64,000 bases of DNA from Citrobacter sp. R56 (GCF_016811995.1 NZ_CP069159.1:1178001-1242000), one strand, 5' to 3'; shown: positions 23,306 through 38,802, numbered from the stretch's first letter. The notes: generated by a model from the sequence alone, not told the origin. Program-made: numbers and translations.

Positions 23306-23435
23306 TTTATCAGACAATCTGTGTGGGCACTCGAAGATACGGATTCTTAACGTCGCAAGACGAAAAATGAATACCAAGTCTCAAGAGTGAACATACGTAA
23401 TTCATTACGAAGTTTAATTCACGAGCATCAAACTT

Positions 23436-24977
<1,542 letters not shown>

Positions 24978-25062
24978 CCTTAAAGAACCTGCCTTTGTAG
25001 TGCTCACACAGATTGTCTGATGAAAAGTAAATAGCAAGGCGTCTTGCGATTGAGACTTCAGT

Positions 25063-25138
25063 GTCCCCTTCGTCTAGAGGCCCAGGACACCGCCCTTTCA
25101 CGGCGGTAACAGGGGTTCGAATCCCCTAGGGGACGCCA
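25063..25138 (+). tRNA. gltW: tRNA-Glu (UUC)
   Basis: A 76-base cloverleaf, GTCCCCTTCGTCTAGAGG to GGGGACGCCA, with encoded CCA. The anticodon loop is CTTTCAC with anticodon TTC. It sits in the 16S-23S spacer, as gltW does in E. coli rrnG. Confidence 0.98.
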
Positions 25139-25354
25139 CTTGCTGGTTCGTGAGTGAAAGTCACCTGCCTTAATATCTCAAAACTGACTTCCGAGTCATG
25201 TTTGAGATATTTGCTCTTTAAAAATCTGGATCAAGCTGAAAATTGAAACGACACACTGTGTCTGTTCTCCGTAATAAGAACAGACAAGCGGTGTGTTCGA
25301 GTCTCTCAAATTTTCGCAACACGATGTGTTTTACGAAACACCTTCGGGTTGTGA

Positions 25355-28264
<2,910 letters not shown>

Positions 28265-28354
28265 ACAACGCCAAAGGTGTTTTGGCGAAGAGACCAATAA
28301 TCAGCTTGATACAGATTAATCGACAGACCGTAGAGGTGTGTTGAAAACAGAATT

Positions 28355-28474
28355 TGCCTGGCGGCTGTAGCGCGGTGGTCCCACCTGACCCCATGCCGAA
28401 CTCAGAAGTGAAACGCCGTAGCGCCGATGGTAGTGTGGGGTCTCCCCATGCGAGAGTAGGGAACTGCCAGGCAT
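28355..28474 (+). rRNA. rrf: 5S ribosomal RNA
   Basis: TGCCTGGCGG to CTGCCAGGCAT, 120 bases, near-identical to E. coli 5S. Its 3' end is repeated as a fragment at 28684-28702. Confidence 0.98.
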
Positions 28475-28486
28475 CAAACAAAAGCG

Positions 28487-28520
28487 AAAGGCTCAGTCGA
28501 AAGACTGAGCCTTTTGTTTT
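28487..28520 (+). terminator. rrn terminator T1
   Basis: AAGGCTCAGTCGAAAGACTG with AGCCTTTTGTTTT is the rrnB-T1-type hairpin directly after 5S. Confidence 0.92.
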
Positions 28521-28707
28521 ATCTGCTGTTTGTCGGCGAGCGCTCTCCGGAGCAGGACAAAATCGTCGGGAACGATTTTGAATGCCGTTTACGGAGGCCC
28601 GGCAGGGGCGAGTATCAGGATGATACGAGTACTATGGAGTCGGTAGCGGATTTGAACGTTGCGCAGCACCGGCCCGCCATAAACTGCCAGGCATCAAACA
28701 AGTGAAG
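28521..28707 (+). other. Inter-terminator segment with a 5S 3' remnant
   Basis: There is no gene here. Short hairpins occur (AAAATCGTCGGGAACGATTTT is nearly a palindrome). AAACTGCCAGGCATCAAACA at 28681-28700 repeats the 5S 3' end and its flank. A similar remnant exists in E. coli rrnB. Confidence 0.75.
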
Positions 28708-28735
28708 AAGCCCATCCTGACGGATGGGCTTTTTT
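28708..28735 (+). terminator. rrn terminator T2
   Basis: AAGCCCATCC, loop TGAC, GGATGGGCTTTTTT is the rrnB-T2-type terminator. Confidence 0.9.
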
Positions 28736-28753
28736 GCGTCTGTGGTCTGCGGA

Positions 28754-28776
28754 AAATGCCGGATGGCGCTGCGTTT
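28754..28776. repeat. Partial REP unit upstream of kgtP
   Basis: AAATGCCGGATGGCGCTGCG matches one REP unit. The rest of 28777-28969 is the kgtP upstream region; I see AT-rich promoter-like DNA at 28870-28910 but no assignable site. Confidence 0.55.
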
Positions 28777-28969
28777 CTCAGACCAGATCCGGTATACGGG
28801 TTAGTCGATCCTGCTCTGGCTTATACCTCTAAATCGTTGGCCTGCTAATTAAAAGCTAGATTCCTGTCACATATTTATATATAACAATTATATAACATTT
28901 TATTCACTTCAAGTGACAATAATAAGCGCCGATATTTTCGGTTGGATCCTTGGCAGGAGTACAATTCTA

Positions 28970-30268
28970 ATGACTGAAAGCAGTGTAACTGCGAACGGGT
29001 CACTGACTGACAGTGATACCCGTCGTCGCATATGGGCTATTGTGGGGGCATCATCCGGGAATCTGGTCGAATGGTTTGATTTCTATGTGTACTCGTTCTG
29101 CTCTCTCTACTTCGCCCACATTTTCTTCCCATCAGGAAATACGACGACTCAGCTTTTGCAAACTGCCGGCGTTTTTGCCGCAGGGTTCCTGATGCGTCCT
29201 ATCGGTGGATGGTTATTTGGTCGCATTGCCGATAAACACGGTCGTAAAAAATCGATGCTGTTGTCGGTTTGTATGATGTGCATGGGATCGCTTGTGATCG
29301 CCTGCTTACCCGGCTACGAAACCATTGGCACCTGGGCTCCGGCGCTTTTGTTACTGGCTCGTTTGTTTCAGGGCTTGTCTGTTGGCGGGGAGTACGGAAC
29401 CAGTGCAACCTATATGAGTGAAGTGGCTGTGGAAGGTCGCAAAGGGTTTTATGCCTCATTCCAGTATGTCACGTTGATCGGCGGACAACTTCTGGCATTG
29501 TTGGTTGTTGTGGTTCTCCAGCAAACGCTGGATGATGCCGATCTAAGAGCATGGGGCTGGCGTATACCGTTTGCGTTGGGGGCGGCATTGGCCATTGTCG
29601 CGTTGTGGTTACGTCGCCAACTGGATGAAACGTCTCAGCAAGAGACGCGCGCACTGAAAGAGGCGGGGTCGTTGAAGGGATTATGGCGTAATCGTAAAGC
29701 GTTCATGATGGTGCTGGGTTTTACCGCTGCAGGTTCGCTCTGTTTCTACACCTTCACAACGTATATGCAGAAGTATCTGGTCAATACCGCCGGAATGCAT
29801 GCCAACGTGGCAAGCGGAATTATGACGGCGGCATTGTTCGTTTTTATGCTTATTCAGCCTTTGATTGGTGCGCTATCGGATAAAATCGGGCGACGGACAT
29901 CGATGTTATGTTTTGGCTCTCTGGCCGCTATTTTTACTGTGCCGATTCTCTCGGCATTGCAGAACGTCACTTCGCCTTATGCCGCCTTTGGACTGGTCAT
30001 GTGCGCATTGCTCATCGTGAGTTTTTACACCTCAATTAGCGGGATCCTGAAGGCTGAGATGTTCCCGGCACAGGTGCGTGCGTTAGGCGTTGGTCTTTCT
30101 TATGCCGTGGCGAATGCGTTGTTCGGGGGTTCTGCTGAATATGTTGCGTTGTCGCTGAAGTCCATTGGTATGGAGACGTCATTCTTCTGGTACGTTACAG
30201 CTATGGCTGTCGTGGCATTTTTTGTTTCATTGATGCTGCATCGTAAAGGCAAAGGTCTGCGTCTTTAG
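28970..30268 (+). CDS. kgtP: KgtP, alpha-ketoglutarate:H+ symporter
   Basis: Inner-membrane MFS symporter importing 2-oxoglutarate. It is 432 residues with twelve hydrophobic segments and the MFS loop motif [12 protein letters not shown]; the sequence is close to E. coli throughout. The ATG at 28970 has AGGAG nine bases upstream; the frame open from 28913 adds no family sequence. It lies after the rRNA operon, as in E. coli. Its stop overlaps the yfiM stop by four bases, tail to tail. Confidence 0.96.
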   Translation: MTESSVTANGSLTDSDTRRRIWAIVGASSGNLVEWFDFYVYSFCSLYFAHIFFPSGNTTTQLLQTAGVFAAGFLMRPIGGWLFGRIADKHGRKKSMLLSVCMMCMGSLVIACLPGYETIGTWAPALLLLARLFQGLSVGGEYGTSATYMSEVAVEGRKGFYASFQYVTLIGGQLLALLVVVVLQQTLDDADLRAWGWRIPFALGAALAIVALWLRRQLDETSQQETRALKEAGSLKGLWRNRKAFMMVLGFTAAGSLCFYTFTTYMQKYLVNTAGMHANVASGIMTAALFVFMLIQPLIGALSDKIGRRTSMLCFGSLAAIFTVPILSALQNVTSPYAAFGLVMCALLIVSFYTSISGILKAEMFPAQVRALGVGLSYAVANALFGGSAEYVALSLKSIGMETSFFWYVTAMAVVAFFVSLMLHRKGKGLRL

Positions 30269-30588
30269 TCATGAGCCATTTGCCAGACGGTGTAACCTGT
30301 GGTTGCGCCTGCGACATCCCAGGCAAAATCTTTCCAGCTCCAGCCGCTTCCTTCGGAGCGGCTGTCCCATAATTCTTTTGATGCACCGAGGCTGACGGAA
30401 AACATCAGACCGAATGCGGCACTGCGATCGCGGCTCATTCCCTGGCGCTGAGCGTATTCATTTCCTGCGGCGGAGAGCATAGCAGAAGCGATAAAATGTT
30501 GCGCTTTATCCTGTCCGCTCCAGCGGTCATTCGCCATATGGCTACAACCGGTAAGAAGCAGAACAACAATAAGGATAAAGAAGCGCAC
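30265..30588 (-). CDS. yfiM: YfiM, predicted lipoprotein
   Basis: Small conserved lipoprotein of unknown role, 107 residues. The signal peptide [14 protein letters not shown] ends at a lipobox cysteine. The mature part holds [20 protein letters not shown] and [10 protein letters not shown], a pattern shared with the wider YfiM family (DUF2279). The start is a GTG at 30588, since GGAGG lies six bases upstream; the open frame to 30600 overlaps that site. It follows pssA in the same direction behind a terminator. Confidence 0.88.
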   Translation of the reverse strand: MRFFILIVVLLLTGCSHMANDRWSGQDKAQHFIASAMLSAAGNEYAQRQGMSRDRSAAFGLMFSVSLGASKELWDSRSEGSGWSWKDFAWDVAGATTGYTVWQMAHD

Positions 30589-30601
30589 CGACACCTCCAC
30601 A

Positions 30602-30631
30602 GGAAAAACCCCGTCACTGGACGGGGTTTTG
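30602..30631 (-). terminator. pssA terminator
   Basis: On the minus strand AAACCCCGTC, loop CAGT, GACGGGGTTTTT lies immediately after the pssA stop and just before yfiM. Confidence 0.88.
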
Positions 30632-30632
30632 T

Positions 30633-31988
30633 TTACAGAATACGGCTAATTAATTTGTCGATTCGAATGCGGCGTAGTCGACGGATCAGCTTGCGGACTT
30701 TAACGGGGTAGTCGGCAATACTCTGCAGGTCGCGATAATGCTTAACAATCGTAGTATGCGTGCGGATAAGCTCCAGCTCTTTCTCACGCTGAGGTGCTAA
30801 CTCTTGTTTTGGATCGTGGATCAATATCGCGTTTTCAAGATCCAGGCGCCAGGCCCGAGGATTCAGGTTGTTACCGGTGATGAGCATCCATTTGTCATCG
30901 ACCCACATCCCTTTCAGATGATAGGTATTGTCGTCATCCTTCCACAGGCGCACAACGAGTTGATCGGTATTAACGTAATATTGCAGACGGCTCAGGAAGC
31001 GACGCAGGTTAATCTCGTAAAGATAAGGAAGCGCGCCGATGATTTTGAACGGTTCATTCTCGGGGATGAAAAAGTCGTTCGCCGTTTTATCACCGACAAT
31101 GATCTCGACCTTTTTGCCATCACGCAGTAACTGAATAATGCTGCGCACCAGAACTGCAGGCAGGTTGAAATACGGTGTACAGATAGTGAGCTTTTGCTCC
31201 GTGCACGGCATAAGATGGAAAATCGTCTTGTTCAGCAGACTGGATTTCCCTAATCCGACCAGGGGTGTCACGGACAGTTGCTCGTTATCGGCATCTCCCT
31301 GGAAATGGTATGACGCATCGCGTAGCTCCTGGCGGAACAAACGGATGTCATTTTTAATCTCAGGGCTTTTCGGACGATGCATATCATCCAGACGGTTCAC
31401 GCCACGGCCGTTCATCAAATTCTGAGTGACCCACTCATACATGATGTCCGCCATTTGCGCATTGCGAATGAGCTGATAACGGTCGTAACGGTATTTATCA
31501 TGTTGATGCAGATAAACATCGTTCAGGCTGGCGCCGCTATAGATGACGCTGTCATCGATAATAAAGCCTTTAAAATGCAGGACACCAAGCGCTTCCCGCG
31601 TGTTAACCGGTACGCCGTAGACGGGGATCTCAATACCGGGGTTTTCTTGCGCCACTCGGCAATACCAGTCAGCGTTGGTGTTGGACGCTGCTGCGCCAAT
31701 ACGCCCACGCTGCGCACGATGCCAGTCGACAAGCACCCGGACATCCAGCTCGGGACGCTGCCGTTTAGCCGCATAAAGCGCGTCGAGTATGCCTTTGCCG
31801 CCATCATCCTGTTCAAGATACAGGGCAATAATGCAAATACGTCGTGTCGCGCTGGCTATTTTCTCCAGCAGAGCCTCCCTGAAATTAGCGGGAGCATAAA
31901 AGAAATCTACATCATCAACTGACTGAGAAATCTTAGGTAGTTGGGCAAGGTGTTGTTGATGTTTATTACGCTTAAATTTTGACAACAT
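30633..31988 (-). CDS. pssA: PssA, phosphatidylserine synthase
   Basis: Condenses CDP-diacylglycerol with L-serine, the committed step to phosphatidylethanolamine. It is 451 residues of the phospholipase-D superfamily, with two HKD-type motifs: [20 protein letters not shown] and [20 protein letters not shown]. The C-terminus is very basic ([13 protein letters not shown]), consistent with ribosome and membrane association. The ATG at 31988 is the family start; a GTG lies one codon before it. Confidence 0.97.
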   Translation of the reverse strand: MLSKFKRNKHQQHLAQLPKISQSVDDVDFFYAPANFREALLEKIASATRRICIIALYLEQDDGGKGILDALYAAKRQRPELDVRVLVDWHRAQRGRIGAAASNTNADWYCRVAQENPGIEIPVYGVPVNTREALGVLHFKGFIIDDSVIYSGASLNDVYLHQHDKYRYDRYQLIRNAQMADIMYEWVTQNLMNGRGVNRLDDMHRPKSPEIKNDIRLFRQELRDASYHFQGDADNEQLSVTPLVGLGKSSLLNKTIFHLMPCTEQKLTICTPYFNLPAVLVRSIIQLLRDGKKVEIIVGDKTANDFFIPENEPFKIIGALPYLYEINLRRFLSRLQYYVNTDQLVVRLWKDDDNTYHLKGMWVDDKWMLITGNNLNPRAWRLDLENAILIHDPKQELAPQREKELELIRTHTTIVKHYRDLQSIADYPVKVRKLIRRLRRIRIDKLISRIL

Positions 31989-32102
31989 CACAGTGCATTT
32001 CTTCTCTGTTCATTGAAGGGTCCTCTGTACTATGCAGACGACATAAGCGGGCAATGATAACATCAGTACCCATTAAAGTGGTCAACATTTCCAGTACCTT
32101 AC

Positions 32103-34763
32103 TCACGATTCCTCATGCTGGGCAAGATTAAGCGTTAGCCCAACAATTCCGTCTTCGAGCTGGATATCAACCTCAAAACCGAGCTTTCTGGCCAGTGCCA
32201 CCATGCCGCGATTGTTTGGCATCGTAATACCATTGAGGCGTCTCAGTCCGTGATCCCGAGTATAAGCAATCAATTTTTCCATTAATCGACGTCCCAAACC
32301 TAATCCCTTGAGATCTGAGCGCACCAGTACAGCAAACTCAGCATCAATATTATCCGGGTCGGAGATCGCGCGCGTGACGCCGAGGATCTCTTCGGTGTGA
32401 TCATGACGACGTACGGCGACAAACGCCATTTCCCGATCGTAGTCGATCTGGGTCATGTTGGCTAAATCTTCATGAGTGAATTCGTTGATCTCGCTAAAAT
32501 AACGATAATAAAGATCTTCTTTTGTGACCTGGGAAATGAACTGCTGAAGCTGCGGTTCATCCTCAGGGAGGATAGGGCGGAACAGGCAACGTTCACCATT
32601 TTTCATCTCTACCCACTCTTCGAGATGCTGCGGATACGGACGTACAGCAAGCCGGCTTTCGTTATCGCCTTTGAAAGGGGCGATATCCAGCGTCACATCA
32701 AGCGCCGTGAATTCGTCAGCAGATGCGAGCAGCGGATGGATATCCAGACGCTGAATTTCCGGGCAATCGACGATCAGGTTCGACACCTGCACCAGCAACT
32801 GGCTTAAACCTGCGACATCCAGCGGACGTAGCGCGCTCCGACCGCGGATTTTTTTATTCTTTATTCCCTGAATCACTAAATAGCGCGCCAGGTTCATGTT
32901 TAGCGGCGGCAGCGCAACAACTGCCTGCTCTTCAGGGCGCCACTCCATGCCACCTTCGCCAAGCATAATCAGAGGACCAAAGACCGGATCGTGTTCCACC
33001 ACTACACGCAACTCTTGTGCACCCGCACGGTTGGCCATGCTTTGTACCAACAGGCCGTGGATCCGCGCCTGCGGCCAGGCCATTTTTACGCGATCAAATA
33101 TGGCATTGGCGGCTTGCTGAACTTCATTTGCCGTACGCAGGTACAGCATTACCCCCTGAACTTCAGACTTATGCGGAATATCCGGAGAGCGTAGTTTTAA
33201 CGCCACCGGATAGCCGATTTGTTCCGCGATATGCACGGCTTCCGCACTGTCACTGGCAATCCAGGTCGGCAACGTCTGCAGGCCGTAGGCCTGTAGAATA
33301 GGCTGAACTTCATGGGTATCCAGTGACGTTGCACCTTCATCAATGGCCTGCTGCAGTAACTTGTGCGCCTCGGTCGTATTTGACGTCAGGTTCGTCGGCA
33401 GTGCTGGCGTTTCCCGCAGTTGTTTCTGGTTCCGGCGGTATTCCACCATGTGCATAAAGGCCGTGATAGTGCCTTCCGGCGTACGATAGGTGGGAAGCCC
33501 CGCTTCGCTGAATAATTTGCGGGCTTCCTGAGAGGAGAATTCGCCACACCAGTTGGTTAGCAACGAAACGTATTTCCCTCTGGGATGATGCTTCACCGCT
33601 TCAATCAGCGCGTGAGCGTTTTCGGTTCCCGGGGCGACGGCGCTGGGGGAGTGGATCACCATCAAAGCGTCGAAATCCTGGCTGGCCAGCAAAATGTCTA
33701 CCGTTTTGACAAAATGATCGCTGCTGGCGTCATCACACAGATTCAATGGGTTAGCGATGTTGACGTGGTCAGGCAGCGCTTCTCGCAGTTTGCTACATGT
33801 CTCTTCGCTCAACGTGGCTAATTTGCCATTACGTGACCAAAGCTCATCCAGCGCCAGGGCGGCAGGGGCTGCGCCATTACTGATGATCATCAGTCTGTCA
33901 CCGCGCAGTGGGCGCATGTGGCTTAAGGTTTCGACCGCAGAGAAGAGTTCGTGGGTATCCTGGACGCGCAGCAACCCGGCACGCTGAATTGCGGCATCCC
34001 ATGCGGGATCCATCCCCGCGCTGGTGTTGAGTAATTGCTGAGCCGCCGGACTTCGGCCGCTTTTAATGACCAGAATGGGTTTGTTACGTGATGCGCTACG
34101 GGCGGCAGAAACAAAGCGCCGGGCATCGCTTAAATGTTCAAGATAAAGCAGGATCGCGCTGGTCTTGCTGTCTCGCGCAAGGTAGTCCAGCAATTCATCG
34201 ACATCAATGTCCAGACTGTCGCCTAGCGCGATAAAGTAGGAAAAGCCCATTTCCCGCTGCTGCGCCCAGTCCAGAATGGTATTGGAGACTGCCGCTGACT
34301 GAGAAATAAACGCGAGTTTGCCGCGCTTAATCGGCACCGGCGAGAAACTGGCGTTCAGACCCTGCCAGGGCGCCAGTAATCCCAGACTATTCGGGCCAAG
34401 CAGTCGCATGTTGAAACGACGGGCGCAGGACTGAAGCTCTGTATGCTGAGACGCTGGTGCCGACAAGATAATGCAGGTTTTGCACCCTTTCTCTCCCAGA
34501 GCCTCCAGTAGAGCAAGATTGCGGCTGGCATTGGTACAAAGAACCGCGAGATCGGGCGTAAAAGGCAGGCTGGCAATATCTGGCCAGGCAAGAACGCCTA
34601 AAACGGCCTTCCAGGTGGGCGTCACCGGCAGGACAGGACCGTTGAACCCTCCGGCCAGCAGGTTGCGCATCATCAGGTAGCCCGCTCGATGGGGCTTCAT
34701 TGACGCGCCAATCACCGCAATAGATTTTGGTCGCAGTAGCGCTTCCAGACCACGCTGACTCAT
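32103..34763 (-). CDS. patZ: PatZ (YfiQ/Pka), protein lysine acetyltransferase
   Basis: Acetyl-CoA-dependent lysine acetyltransferase of metabolic enzymes such as Acs. It is 886 residues like E. coli. The first 700 resemble an ADP-forming acyl-CoA synthetase (CoA-binding AVIGASMKPHRAGYL, ATP-grasp ALKLRSPDIPHKSEVQGV). The GNAT acetyltransferase is C-terminal (VRSDLKGLGLGRRLMEKLIAY). It is 35 bp downstream of tapT and probably co-transcribed with it. Confidence 0.96.
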   Translation of the reverse strand: MSQRGLEALLRPKSIAVIGASMKPHRAGYLMMRNLLAGGFNGPVLPVTPTWKAVLGVLAWPDIASLPFTPDLAVLCTNASRNLALLEALGEKGCKTCIILSAPASQHTELQSCARRFNMRLLGPNSLGLLAPWQGLNASFSPVPIKRGKLAFISQSAAVSNTILDWAQQREMGFSYFIALGDSLDIDVDELLDYLARDSKTSAILLYLEHLSDARRFVSAARSASRNKPILVIKSGRSPAAQQLLNTSAGMDPAWDAAIQRAGLLRVQDTHELFSAVETLSHMRPLRGDRLMIISNGAAPAALALDELWSRNGKLATLSEETCSKLREALPDHVNIANPLNLCDDASSDHFVKTVDILLASQDFDALMVIHSPSAVAPGTENAHALIEAVKHHPRGKYVSLLTNWCGEFSSQEARKLFSEAGLPTYRTPEGTITAFMHMVEYRRNQKQLRETPALPTNLTSNTTEAHKLLQQAIDEGATSLDTHEVQPILQAYGLQTLPTWIASDSAEAVHIAEQIGYPVALKLRSPDIPHKSEVQGVMLYLRTANEVQQAANAIFDRVKMAWPQARIHGLLVQSMANRAGAQELRVVVEHDPVFGPLIMLGEGGMEWRPEEQAVVALPPLNMNLARYLVIQGIKNKKIRGRSALRPLDVAGLSQLLVQVSNLIVDCPEIQRLDIHPLLASADEFTALDVTLDIAPFKGDNESRLAVRPYPQHLEEWVEMKNGERCLFRPILPEDEPQLQQFISQVTKEDLYYRYFSEINEFTHEDLANMTQIDYDREMAFVAVRRHDHTEEILGVTRAISDPDNIDAEFAVLVRSDLKGLGLGRRLMEKLIAYTRDHGLRRLNGITMPNNRGMVALARKLGFEVDIQLEDGIVGLTLNLAQHEES

Positions 34764-34798
34764 ATCGGCTTCCTTATGACACCAGTGACCGAATGATT

Positions 34799-35497
34799 TT
34801 AAACGCTTTCTGATAAGTCTGCTGTGACACTCCCTTGATGTTGCGTTTTTCCTGCCAGGTAACGCGTTTTAAAGCGGGAGAAGTGTTCGCCCAGGCTGCT
34901 TGCTGCGTTGGCGTCGCCAGCCAGGTCCAGCAGCGCAATAGCCACTTCGGCGGTGCAGTATTGCCCCTGTGCATGGACTTCGCGCAGGTGATAAGCCGAA
35001 AGCCGTGACAAATCGACTGAAATCACCGGCAGGTTGTCGAGATAAGGGCTCTTACGAAACATTTTACGCGCTTCCGGCCAGGTGCCGTCGAGCATAATAA
35101 ACAGCGGCGGTTTGCCTGTCGGGGGCGTGAATATCACGTCGCGCTCTTCACCCGCATAGGAAGCCGGGAACACCACCATCGGTTGATAATCCGGGTTTTT
35201 TACCAGATCGAGCAGCGCCTGTGGCGGTTCAGTACGCGACCATTGAAACGCAGTGGTATCGGGTAAAATATCCGCAATTAAACGCCCCGTATTGCTGGGC
35301 TTCATCGGCTCGGTATCAAACATCACCAGACAAAAGCGGCTTTTTGCCTGAGAAGGCGTTAGCGTACCGCACAGGCATTGCTTCAATGGCAGCAGGCATC
35401 GCTGACAGCGACGAATGCGGTTACCTCTGGCAAGGAAAGGACGTGTGGCGCGCGCGAGGCGTTCGGCGCGTAACTGGAGTACAGCGTTATCAGTCAT
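34799..35497 (-). CDS. tapT: TapT (YfiP), tRNA acp3U47 synthase, DTW domain
   Basis: Transfers the 3-amino-3-carboxypropyl group of SAM to uridine 47 of several tRNAs. It is 232 residues with an N-terminal zinc-like cluster CQRCLLPLKQCLCG and the DTW-family core PLFIMLDGTWPEARKMF. It has no strong ribosome-binding site. It sits between trxC and patZ on the same strand, as in E. coli. Confidence 0.93.
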   Translation of the reverse strand: MTDNAVLQLRAERLARATRPFLARGNRIRRCQRCLLPLKQCLCGTLTPSQAKSRFCLVMFDTEPMKPSNTGRLIADILPDTTAFQWSRTEPPQALLDLVKNPDYQPMVVFPASYAGEERDVIFTPPTGKPPLFIMLDGTWPEARKMFRKSPYLDNLPVISVDLSRLSAYHLREVHAQGQYCTAEVAIALLDLAGDANAASSLGEHFSRFKTRYLAGKTQHQGSVTADLSESV

Positions 35498-35566
35498 GGG
35501 AGAATGCGTTGAAAAACGCTATTGTCGCAGAGGTGAAAACGGGGCACAAGATGCGCCCCGATGAGA

Positions 35567-35986
35567 TTACAGCGATTCGTTCAACCAGCTATCAAAAGGG
35601 GCTTTTGGCACTGCGCCATTCAGCATATCGACAACTTCGCCTTTCTTGAAAATCATGATGGTTGGGATACTGCGAATGCCAAAACGGGCGCTCAGTTCAC
35701 GTTCCGCTTCCGTATTCACTTTAACAAAGCGAACTTTGCCGCTACGCTCTTCGGCGACATCTTCAAAGATTGGGGCAAAATTACGGCATGGGCCGCACCA
35801 CGGCGCCCAGAAATCAACCACCACCGGAAGATCGTCCTTCAGCAGTTTATCCAGCGTTTCACCGGTCGCATTGATCACTTCTCCGTCAAACAGGTCGTGA
35901 CCACAGCGTCCGCATTTTGCCGCTTCCTCAATACGATCATCGGGAATGCGGTTGATAGCCTGGCAGCTGGTACAAACGGTATTCAT
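35567..35986 (-). CDS. trxC: TrxC, thioredoxin 2
   Basis: Zinc-binding thioredoxin induced by oxidative stress through OxyR in E. coli. It is 139 residues from [15 protein letters not shown]. The N-terminal zinc domain has CTSC and CGRCG; the thioredoxin domain has the active site WAPWCGPC and the cis-proline IPT. AGAGGTTAG precedes the ATG, and the longer frame to 36034 is not needed. Confidence 0.96.
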   Translation of the reverse strand: MNTVCTSCQAINRIPDDRIEEAAKCGRCGHDLFDGEVINATGETLDKLLKDDLPVVVDFWAPWCGPCRNFAPIFEDVAEERSGKVRFVKVNTEAERELSARFGIRSIPTIMIFKKGEVVDMLNGAVPKAPFDSWLNESL

Positions 35987-36200
35987 AACTAACCTCTGGA
36001 AGAGTAGGGTAGACTTCCCGACAATCACGTCCACGTCGGTATGTTTCTATTATGTTACATATTATCGGGGAGACTGTTTTAAACAACAATGTGTTTTATT
36101 CGATGGGTACAATAGTCATTAGCTTTTAAATGAAATAATGGCTAACCGATGACACATCAGGTAATCTGCGCGCTTCGCGCAGCGCAGGTGGAGAAATGAA

Positions 36201-37280
36201 ATGAGCGACGAACTGAAGAACAAAAACGGCAAGGTCAAAGTGATGTACGTCCGCAGTGATGATGACTCGGACAAACGCACTCAAAATCCACGTACTGGTA
36301 AAGGCGGCGGTCGCCCCGGTACTTCCCGAGCCGAAGGCGGTCGTCGCCCTGCCCGTGATGACAGAAAAGGCCCGAACAGTGAACGCGGCCGTGAACGTGG
36401 TCGTGACCGCGATGTTGAACGCGACCGTAAGCGTGAAGACTCACCGTGGCGTACGGTTTCCCGTGCCCCGAGCGATGACACGACGGAAAAAGCCGATCAC
36501 GGCGGAATCAGCGGCAAAAGTTTTATCGATCCTGAAGTATTGCGTCGCCAACGTGCGGAAGAGACCCGCGTCTACGGCGAGAACGCCTGTCAGGCGCTGT
36601 TCCAGAGCCGTCCGGATGCGATTGTACGCGCCTGGTTTATTCAGAGCGTGACCCCGCGTTTTAAAGAAGCGCTACGCTGGATGGCGGCAAACCGCAAAGC
36701 CTATCACGTGGTTGACGAAGCGGAACTGGCGAAAGCCTCTGGTACGGAACACCACGGTGGTGTCTGTTTCCTGATCAAAAAACGCAATGGTACGACGGTT
36801 AAACAGTGGGTAGGCCAGGCGGGGGCACAAGATTGTGTGCTGGCGCTGGAAGATATTGCTAACCCGCATAACCTCGGTGGAATGATGCGTAGCTGTGCGC
36901 ACTTTGGCGTAAAAGGCGTCGTGGTGCAGGATGCCGCGCTGCTGGAGTCTGGTGCGGCGATCCGTACTGCTGAAGGTGGCGCAGAGCATGTGCAACCTAT
37001 CACGGGCGACAGCCTGGTTGACGTGCTGGATGATTTCCGTCAGGCGGGTTACACCGTGGTCACGACGTCCAGTGCTCAGGGTAAACCGCTGTTTGCGACC
37101 GCACTGCCTGAGAAAATGGTGCTGGTGCTAGGTCGTGAACGCGACGCTTTGCCGGAAGCAGCGCTTTCCGCAGACGACCTGTGCGTTGCGATTGACGGTA
37201 CGGGTAATGTTGACACGCTCAACGTCTCAGTGGCGACAGGTGTGTTGCTTGCTGAGTGGTGGCGTCAAAACAAAGCGTAA
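36201..37280 (+). CDS. yfiF: YfiF, SpoU-family RNA methyltransferase
   Basis: Putative 2'-O-ribose RNA methyltransferase, 359 residues; the substrate is unknown. The first 110 residues are a disordered, strongly charged tail full of Arg, Asp and Gly ([19 protein letters not shown]), a little longer than I recall for E. coli. An RNA-binding substrate domain follows, then the SPOUT fold with [30 protein letters not shown] and [18 protein letters not shown] lies before the ATG. It is divergent from trxC. Confidence 0.92.
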   Translation: MSDELKNKNGKVKVMYVRSDDDSDKRTQNPRTGKGGGRPGTSRAEGGRRPARDDRKGPNSERGRERGRDRDVERDRKREDSPWRTVSRAPSDDTTEKADHGGISGKSFIDPEVLRRQRAEETRVYGENACQALFQSRPDAIVRAWFIQSVTPRFKEALRWMAANRKAYHVVDEAELAKASGTEHHGGVCFLIKKRNGTTVKQWVGQAGAQDCVLALEDIANPHNLGGMMRSCAHFGVKGVVVQDAALLESGAAIRTAEGGAEHVQPITGDSLVDVLDDFRQAGYTVVTTSSAQGKPLFATALPEKMVLVLGRERDALPEAALSADDLCVAIDGTGNVDTLNVSVATGVLLAEWWRQNKA

Positions 37281-37289
37281 TTGCGCTTT

Positions 37290-37365
37290 GTGTGTTAGCC
37301 GGATAAGGCGCTTGCGCTGCCATCCGGCAATGTGCCCGGTGGCGCGATGCTTACCGGGCTCACAG
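37290..37365. repeat. REP/BIME element between yfiF and ung
   Basis: GCCGGATAAGGCGCTTGCGC with CCATCCGGC, then a second palindrome GCCCGGTGGCG with TTACCGGGC. It lies between convergent genes. Confidence 0.8.
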
Positions 37366-37376
37366 CCTGCAATAGG

Positions 37377-38066
37377 TTATTCACTTTTCTCCGGTACCAC
37401 GGGCATCCAGTCAATTGGCTTTTCGCCACGCTGTTCCAGCCACTGATTTGTCAGAACAAAGTGATTGCTGCCAAAGAAACCACGATGCGCGGACAGCGGC
37501 GACGGATGTGGCGCTTTCAACACGTGATGGCGCTGGGTGTCAATAATGGCGCCTTTCTTCTGCGCGTGCGCACCCCAGAGTAAAAAGACCACCCCTTCCC
37601 GATGTTCATTGATAAGACTGATGACCTTATCGGTGAACGTTTCCCAGCCGAGGCTGGCGTGTGAATGCGCCTGGCCCGCCCGCACGGTTAGCACGGTATT
37701 GAGCAGCAACACGCCCTGACGCGCCCAGCTTTCCAGATAACCATGCGTGGGGCGCGTAAAGCCAGGTATTGAAGCCTCCAGCTCTTTATACATATTTAAC
37801 AGCGACGGAGGCGGGGCGATCCCGGGAAGCACTGAAAAGGCAAGACCATGCGCCTGGCCGGGTCCATGATAGGGGTCTTGCCCCAGAATCACGACTTTAA
37901 CATCACCCAGTTCAGTGAAGCGAAATGCATTGAAGACATCCTTTTGCGGCGGATAAATCGTCATTCCTGACTGACGCTCTCCAGCGACGGTATGTAGCGT
38001 GTTAACAAAGTAAGGCTGCTGCTTTTCATCAGCCAGTACGTCATGCCAGGTTAATTCGGTGGCCAT
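37377..38066 (-). CDS. ung: Ung, uracil-DNA glycosylase
   Basis: Family 1 enzyme that removes uracil from DNA, starting base-excision repair. It is 229 residues from [11 protein letters not shown] with AGGAG upstream. The water-activating loop is [17 protein letters not shown] and the leucine loop [11 protein letters not shown]. It is divergent from grcA across a 317-bp region that holds an FNR site. Confidence 0.97.
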   Translation of the reverse strand: MATELTWHDVLADEKQQPYFVNTLHTVAGERQSGMTIYPPQKDVFNAFRFTELGDVKVVILGQDPYHGPGQAHGLAFSVLPGIAPPPSLLNMYKELEASIPGFTRPTHGYLESWARQGVLLLNTVLTVRAGQAHSHASLGWETFTDKVISLINEHREGVVFLLWGAHAQKKGAIIDTQRHHVLKAPHPSPLSAHRGFFGSNHFVLTNQWLEQRGEKPIDWMPVVPEKSE

Positions 38067-38261
38067 CTCGCTCTCCTGCGAATTTTTCAATGCGCCTAGC
38101 TTAACTGCTTCTTTCTACGGCGCAAAATTCTGCATGCCGCAAAGCCAGGATTCGCCTAAAGAATGTTGAAAATTTATGTAAAAAGTTTATAGATGCGTGG
38201 GGTGTAAGTTGATGTAAAACAATAAAATCCACTCATCACCCTTGTTGTGGTGTGGTTTTTA

Positions 38262-38275
38262 TTGATTTAAATCAA
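38262..38275 (+). promoter_or_regulatory. Perfect FNR site upstream of grcA
   Basis: TTGATTTAAATCAA is a fully palindromic FNR box, 109 bp before the grcA start, consistent with strong anaerobic induction. The rest of 38067-38383 is AT-rich promoter DNA with no gene. Confidence 0.85.
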
Positions 38276-38383
38276 AGAATCAAGGGTGTGTGAGGGGTAT
38301 ATATACACTCAAGCAACAATGGTTTTACCAATTGGCCGCGATAGGCCAACCGAAATCAATTAATTTTGCCGGGGAGGCATCAC

Positions 38384-38767
38384 ATGATTACAGGTATCCA
38401 GATTACTAAAGCTGCTAACGACGACCTGCTGAACTCTTTCTGGCTGCTGGACAGCGAAAAAGGCGAAGCACGCTGCATCGTTGCGAAAGCAGGTTTCTCA
38501 GCAGACGAAGTCGTTGCCGTCAGCAAACTGGGCGAAATCGAATACCGTGAAGTTCCGGTAGATGTGCAACCGGAAGTTCGCGTGGAAGGCGGTCAGCACC
38601 TGAACGTTAACGTTCTGCGTCGCGAAACGCTGGAAGATGCGGTTAAGCATCCGGAAAAATATCCGCAGCTGACCATCCGTGTTTCTGGCTATGCTGTGCG
38701 TTTTAACTCTCTGACACCAGAACAGCAGCGCGACGTTATCGCTCGTACCTTTACTGAGAGCCTGTAA
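38384..38767 (+). CDS. grcA: GrcA (YfiD), autonomous glycyl radical cofactor
   Basis: Spare glycyl-radical domain that replaces the damaged C-terminus of pyruvate formate-lyase after oxygen exposure. It is 127 residues. The radical loop is [12 protein letters not shown] near the C-terminus, identical to the PflB end. The ATG at 38384 has GGGGAGG upstream; the open frame from 38366 is not used. FNR control and a strong terminator frame it as a single-gene unit. Confidence 0.97.
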   Translation: MITGIQITKAANDDLLNSFWLLDSEKGEARCIVAKAGFSADEVVAVSKLGEIEYREVPVDVQPEVRVEGGQHLNVNVLRRETLEDAVKHPEKYPQLTIRVSGYAVRFNSLTPEQQRDVIARTFTESL

Positions 38768-38802
38768 GGCTCACGGGGGAATCCCCCAGTAATCCGATAA
38801 TC

